From NCBI RefSeq assembly GCF_020283565.1, contig NC_060061.1, positions 15,041,362-15,105,361 of the forward strand: DNA of 64,000 nt, written 5' to 3'. The notes under the pieces are model-generated. The model was not told the DNA's origin. It saw nothing but the letters and a program-made list of their open reading frames with translations, and ran no database searches. Numbering within the stretch: position 1 is the stretch's first letter; each line of letters starts with the position of its first letter. Source of the DNA: Trifolium pratense (taxonomy: Eukaryota; Streptophyta; Magnoliopsida; Fabales; Fabaceae). This document shows positions 58,954 to 64,000 of the stretch, piece after piece. Made by a program: the position numbers and the translations under genes.

Positions 58954-60040
58954 GCCCATTACATATGGATTTGGATGGATCGGGCCTCAAAAACCCTAGC
59001 CCAAATGAAATTGGGTCTTTTTGGTCCAAGTTCATGTAGCCCAAATAAAAATTAATATATCAAAGTCATGTAAAAAAAAAGAATAAAAGGGAAAAAAATA
59101 AAATGAAATGCTCGGCCCATTATCCCATATGGGCCAATAATAATTGGGTCGGGCCGCGCTAGCCCATATATATATTTTTGAATATTTTAAAATAGTTTTA
59201 TTTTGTTGAATTTATATAATTTATTAGTTAAATATATTTAACAAAACAAAAATAGGCCATCATATTAATATGAGTATAGCGAATAAGCTAATTTACAACG
59301 GATTAGTTTATAGTGAATATCTTATAAGCTAACTCTTAACTTATATATAACGAATAAATTAGCTGATTGAATTTGTAGTGTTCGGTAAAATTAGCGGTTG
59401 AACTATCTTTTAGTATGAAATGACATAAAAAAAATATGTTTAGTTAATATTTAATTTTTGTTTAAGTAAGACGTCAAAGATATAATTGAAAGAAAAAATT
59501 ATAAGCTACTTAAAATAGCGTCTAAAAAATAAGCTATGAGTTAGTAAAAAAAACTATAAACTCTTTTAAAAATATTTACCAAAGAGTTTTTTTTGTCCTA
59601 TAAACTTATAAAGGCAAAATATATTTCTAAACTGTATCTTTAATACCCCGTATCTAATTATAAGATTCTATTTGACAAAAATGTATTTTTTATTTACCTT
59701 GTTTTGATCGTATTTTTTTAATAATATATAAATGTAAATATTTGTAGCATATAAGATCTTGTTCAATTTGTTTTGATGAGTATTTTCAAAATATTAAATT
59801 TTTATAATTTTTACTAATAAACAATTAAAGATATTAGTGATAAAAATTGTGCATTATCGTACGTGGTTAGATAATAATGTCTTATTATAATTAGTGACGG
59901 AAGTAGTAAGAAACAAATGTTTAGATAAACAAATTACTTACCAAAAAAAAATAATCTATAAACAAGTAAGTGTACTATTAGATTGACGAAGCCAGGTAAC
60001 AATTTGTATTTCCAAAACAAAATTTTCCTCAATAAATTAG
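58954..60040. other. AT-rich non-coding stretch with GGCCCA motifs
   Basis: No gene. CGGCCCATTA occurs on both sides of the solo LTR and again near 59,113. Decayed repeats with AAGCTAATTT-like and TAAGCTAAC-like words follow. Confidence 0.45.
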
Positions 60041-60049
60041 AAAAACTCA

Positions 60050-61420
60050 GCAAAACCCTTTTTGCATGTTTGACCTAATGATCGGACGCGACAACGTGAC
60101 TGCAAGTATACAGTCGTGTCGTGTAGTTTTAAAAGATATCGAACTCAAATGACCAATAATCGACCTACCGTATTCTAGTGTTGCTTTGTAAATCTAAGGC
60201 TAATAATCGACCTACCGTATTCTAGTGTTGCTTTGTAAATCTAAGGCTAATGATTTAAAGGATTTTGATTAATTGAATAATTAATTAAAATAAGAAAAAT
60301 AAATATTTTTTATATTTTTTATATGTAAATAAAATATTGCTAGGACGTGCTATTAGTTGCTTCAGAGGGTTCAATGCTTAATTCGCGCTAGACAAACTGT
60401 TAAATTTTCGAAACTATATTGATTTAAAAGTACCAATCTCAGCTCTCGCAAATCTTGACTAGTATTATAAATTATAAAGGTGGTGCTTAACTCTCGTCCT
60501 CACACCCGCTAATAAAATACTCTTTGAAAAGCAATATAATTTAATTAACTCTAATCCCAACTCTCGTTGCGAATTAGATTTAATGTTCAGTTTTTACTAT
60601 CTAGTAGAAATCTCACGCTCTCGCTCTATTGATTTTTACTTTAATTAATTCTCACTCTCGTGACGAATTATGGTCAACGTTTAATTAAAAACTGCTTAAG
60701 AAAATAAAACAGTCGCCAGTTTTCAAGAATTATATTTGATTTAAAAACACTAATCTCAGCTCTCGCAAATCTTGACTAGCGTTATACTTAGATAAAATAA
60801 ATGCTCAGCTCTCACGCGCTCACTTACCTATATAAGTACCTTTGAAAATCAATATAAAACTCATTAATCCTAAATAACTCTCGCGGACTTTAGAACTAAT
60901 GATCAGTTTTAACTATCCGACCCTAAACCTCAACTCTCGTCAATGTTGGTTTATTGCCTTTAAAACAATCCTCACTCTCGTGACGAATTATTTGAAAACG
61001 TATTTATTTAAAACTGGTGGTTGAAAACTATTAAGCACGAATTAACTACCGAACCCCTATTAGCTACTAACTACACATCCTAGCAACGCTAAATTTAGCT
61101 AGACATAACTAAAACTAAAGACATAAAAATAAAATAAGCAAATAAATAGACATAATAAAAATAAAAACAAAAATTAAAAGCATAAAATAAAAGCAATAAA
61201 ATAAAGAAAAAAATAAATAAGACCATAAAATAAAAACCTGAAATAAAAAGAAATCTCAAGTACGAATTCTGACAGCGTAACGGTAGGAAATAAAAAAAAC
61301 TTATTAAATTCTCAACGGAGAATAAAATTATACTAAACTCTCAACTTTAGAGAAGAAAACCTTGTGGTACTAAGCCTAATTCTCAATTCTCCAAGTCAAG
61401 GGTTATATGTTGGTGTCCAT
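60050..61420. repeat. Unclassified repeat rich in CTCTCG
   Basis: Two degenerate copies of a unit of about 320 bp (about 60,430-60,745 and 60,750-61,025), each starting with AATCTCAGCTCTCGCAAATC and containing several more CTCTCG and a CACTCTCGTGACGAATTAT block. The left part, with GCAAGTATACAGTCGTGTCG and AAAAGATATCGAACTCAAAT, looks like non-coding sequence of a large transposable element. No coding sequence. Confidence 0.6.
60155..60248. repeat. Perfect 47-bp tandem duplication
   Basis: AATAATCGACCTACCGTATT and the next 27 bases are repeated once, head to tail, without a visible change. Confidence 0.9.
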
Positions 61421-62558
61421 GAATGAATGGAAAAAGGACCTATTTATACTATTACAACTTAGACAAAACAAAATACTTGAGCGATGTGGGACTTTTGCTC
61501 GGGTGCAATCTGCACCGTTTGATCATTGATGGCCATTAGGATGATTTTGCTTTTCTCCAAGACATGTGACGGCAACAGCTATTGGGCGAGGCCCATTTCT
61601 TTTCTTTTTTTCTTAACAATTAAGCTTGTGCTGGGCAGCACAAGTATTTTGAGGGGATATTTTCTTTTTTACCCTCTGGATTTTACTTTTTTGCCTTTCA
61701 ATAAAAACTTCGGTTTCTACGAATCGAATTTTTTTTGCCTTGAAAACAAAATTCGGTTTCTGTTAACCGAAATTTCCCTGAATTTGAACTAGAAAAAACT
61801 TCGGTTTCTGCGAACCGAAGTTTTTATCAAGGGCAAAATTGGAATATTGGGGGTATAAAAGATACATGGGGGCCCGGAGAGAAAATATCTTTTGAGGGGG
61901 TGGTGCACACGTGTAACTTGTATGTTGGACCATGCAGGTGTGGTCCTTATGAGCTGCACTTGTGTAGCCTTTTTCGTCTGTTTTTGCTCATTTTTAGTCC
62001 ATTTTTGCTCCTTTCTTCAATTCTTGCACTTTTTATCTGTTTATTTAAAATACGAAAAATAAGTAACTATTTATATAATAAAATTTCGAAATCGAAATTA
62101 AAACATATAAAATATAATAGTAAATTAACTAAATAAATAGCATATTTTTAAGTGTATCACCTTTAACCACTCTCAAAAAAACCAACGAGTCACACACTAA
62201 ACATAGCAATTCCTTCACTATAAAATAATTCATTTTTTTATTCAATCTTATAAAATTTGTCATTTCTTCTTTAGGAATAAGCGTGTAGTAAGAATTCGTC
62301 ATTTTTTTTAGCAAAAGATGGAACCTTAATATAGAAGGAAAATTTTATTTTATTAGTCGTTGTTTAATCAGCCCAATTCAGAAAAGGTCATGTTGTTCCT
62401 TCCCTAGCTAGTTGCTTCAACTTCCTAGTACATTCCACCTGCCAACTTCATTATTTTACTCACTCACAACGACCGACTTTACTTTTTATTTTCCTTTTAC
62501 ATGATCGCTTCGCTACTCATGCTAATGCAATAGCCATTTACTACTCAGACCTTCAAAT
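61421..62558. other. Upstream region of gene I with a palindrome cluster
   Basis: No supported gene. Near 61,708-61,822 three copies of a TTCGGTTTCT...AACCGAA palindrome occur. The last 200 bp are pyrimidine-rich like the leaders of the other HVA22-like genes. Confidence 0.5.
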
Positions 62559-64000
62559 ATGGCTTCTTCATGGTTTCTCGTAATAATGCCTTTCAAATCC
62601 CTTCATCATGTCGCATGGTATGCAAATCATCCTTCTTCTTTTTTTTTTTTTTTTTTTTTTGAAAAAAACGCTTACAATAGTCAGTTTGATGGTGATTGGC
62701 AAAGGGAGGACCACAGTTAAATTATTGACTAGATACATATTTTTTCGATTAACCTAAACAATGGTGTTTTTTTGTTTATAATAGTGACTCGAGGAAGTAA
62801 TATATCTTCACATTATTAGCTTCATGTATAAACTAGTAGAAAGGTTTTGTTCTTGTTGATCCTTTTCACCTCTGTTTCAATGCATGCTAATCAACATTAC
62901 CCTCCTTCTATTTTGTAGGCCTCTTCTTGCTCTGGTGTATCCTATGTAAGTTCTTGATATATGGGTTTGAAAAAGTTGCTACCTTTTAGATTATTGTTTG
63001 ACTTTTTTTTTTGTTGTGATTGTGATTTTTGGATAGGTGTGCTTCCGTACAAGCAATCGAGACTGATTCCTATGAAGAAACTAAGCATTTGATCTCATAT
63101 TGGATACTTCTTTCATTAATTTACCTCTTTGAGTATGCTTTTATGAGTCTTCTACCATGGTAAATTCTTTGCCCTCAAAATCTGAAATTTTATAGGGATT
63201 AAATACATATTTACCCTTACAATAAGTATAGTGTATGAATGAAACGACGGTAGGGGCAGAGAATAAGCTAGGTCGAGCCAGGCTTTGCAAGACCCCAAGA
63301 CTGAGCTAGTAAAAAAAATTCAATGCTTAAGTTTGGCTTGTTACATGTCATAAGCTTTATTTTTAGGCTAGGGTCTGACTTTTTAAAAAGGTCTGGTATG
63401 ACTTGCTAGCCTACTTAAAGACTTATTTCATATCTTTAAAAGACTAACGAGCTAATAAGCTAATGGAATTAAGCTTAATTTTGATGTTTAACCATCCGGA
63501 AGACAAGAAATGATTTTTTTTTTCCCAGATTTACCCATCAGAAGTACATGTGAGGGGTGAGAAAAGAAGCTCTCAAAGTCTAGTCTGACTTAGGATAGTT
63601 TACTTTATAGGCCCCTGTCGATTGATTTGACATATTCTCACCCCTAATTGGCTGAGTTTGATAAAACCACGGTAGCATACCACGATTCCGCCACACTCAA
63701 TTAAAACCACGGTGACGCACTAAGAATTGACCGAGTTCATTTTTTTTCATTGAGAATCAGTACCTAATTGAACTTAAAAGATTAATCAATGCACTTTCTA
63801 AATGCCAAATTTGTAATTGAAAATTAGGGCATGAAATTCCCTCTAGGCTTCAAAACAGTTGCCATTTTAGTTGATGAAAATAAATGACTCCCTTTTGATT
63901 TGTTTCTTTTTTAAAACCAATTGGCAGAGTTTTAACTACTTCATCCCCATGATTCATATCAGGTTTCAGCTCTGGATGTACATTAAGCTAGTGTTCATCA
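62559..64000 (+). CDS. HVA22-like zinc-finger gene I (5' part, cut by window end)
   Basis: Exon 1 62559-62617 (MASSWFLVIMPFKSLHHVAW), exon 2 62919-62945, exon 3 63037-63159 and exon 4 from 63963 to the window end. All sites are GT-AG and in frame. Exon 1 is 3 bp longer than in the other copies. Exon 3 is almost the same as in B and F, although the introns are quite different. The visible part covers the first half of the TB2/DP1/HVA22 domain; exon 4 starts FQLWMYIKLVF. Whether it ends in zinc fingers lies outside the window. A long T run is in intron 1. Confidence 0.8.

Noticed and set aside
61526..62136. Frames of 78-88 codons upstream of gene I
   Set aside because: They overlap the palindrome cluster and AT-rich sequence and show no recognisable motif or promoter.

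Overview
The window is AT-rich plant nuclear DNA: spliced genes with GT-AG introns, tRNA-derived SINEs, MITEs, hAT- and Mutator-like elements, a LINE fragment and a complete Ty3/gypsy element. The repeat types and gene families fit a papilionoid legume (Medicago/clover/pea-like); the species is an inference, not something the sequence proves.

The backbone (about 1-54,960, remnants to 64,000) is a tandem array of genes joining an HVA22/TB2/DP1 ER-membrane domain (exons 1-4) to C-terminal U1-type C2H2 zinc fingers, CX2CX12HX5H (last exon). Three gene types recur in order: type 1 (A, C, E), type 2 (F) and type 3 (D, G). The order E-F-G (43,961-53,495) looks like the complete ancestral triad. The other two triads are rearranged. 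In the first, A is followed by B, an in-frame type 2/type 3 hybrid. In the second, C is followed by an orphan type-2 3' half (32,098-33,326) and then D. E has lost exon 3. Two nearly identical spacers of 7.7-8.7 kb (20,022-28,741 and 36,255-43,960) separate the triads. Because the blocks are so similar, many transposon insertions show a matching empty site in the sister block, so the order of events can be read from the sequence.

A complete 11,802-bp Ty3/gypsy element of the Tat lineage (two RNase H domains) lies at 4,824-16,625 between A and B. It has 446-bp LTRs that look identical, a 5-bp target duplication (ATTTC) and an uninterrupted 1,712-codon gag-pol on the minus strand. Between pol and the 3' LTR it carries three genes on the opposite strand, two with good TATA boxes and one with an intron, plus ten copies of a 69-bp repeat.

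From about 55 kb the array decays. An intact intronless thaumatin-like (PR-5) gene (55,133-55,900) sits between two pieces of a broken HVA22-like gene, exactly at its intron 3/exon 4 boundary. Beyond are more exon fragments, a solo LTR, a repeat rich in CTCTCG, and at the right edge the first exons of another HVA22-like gene (from 62,559).
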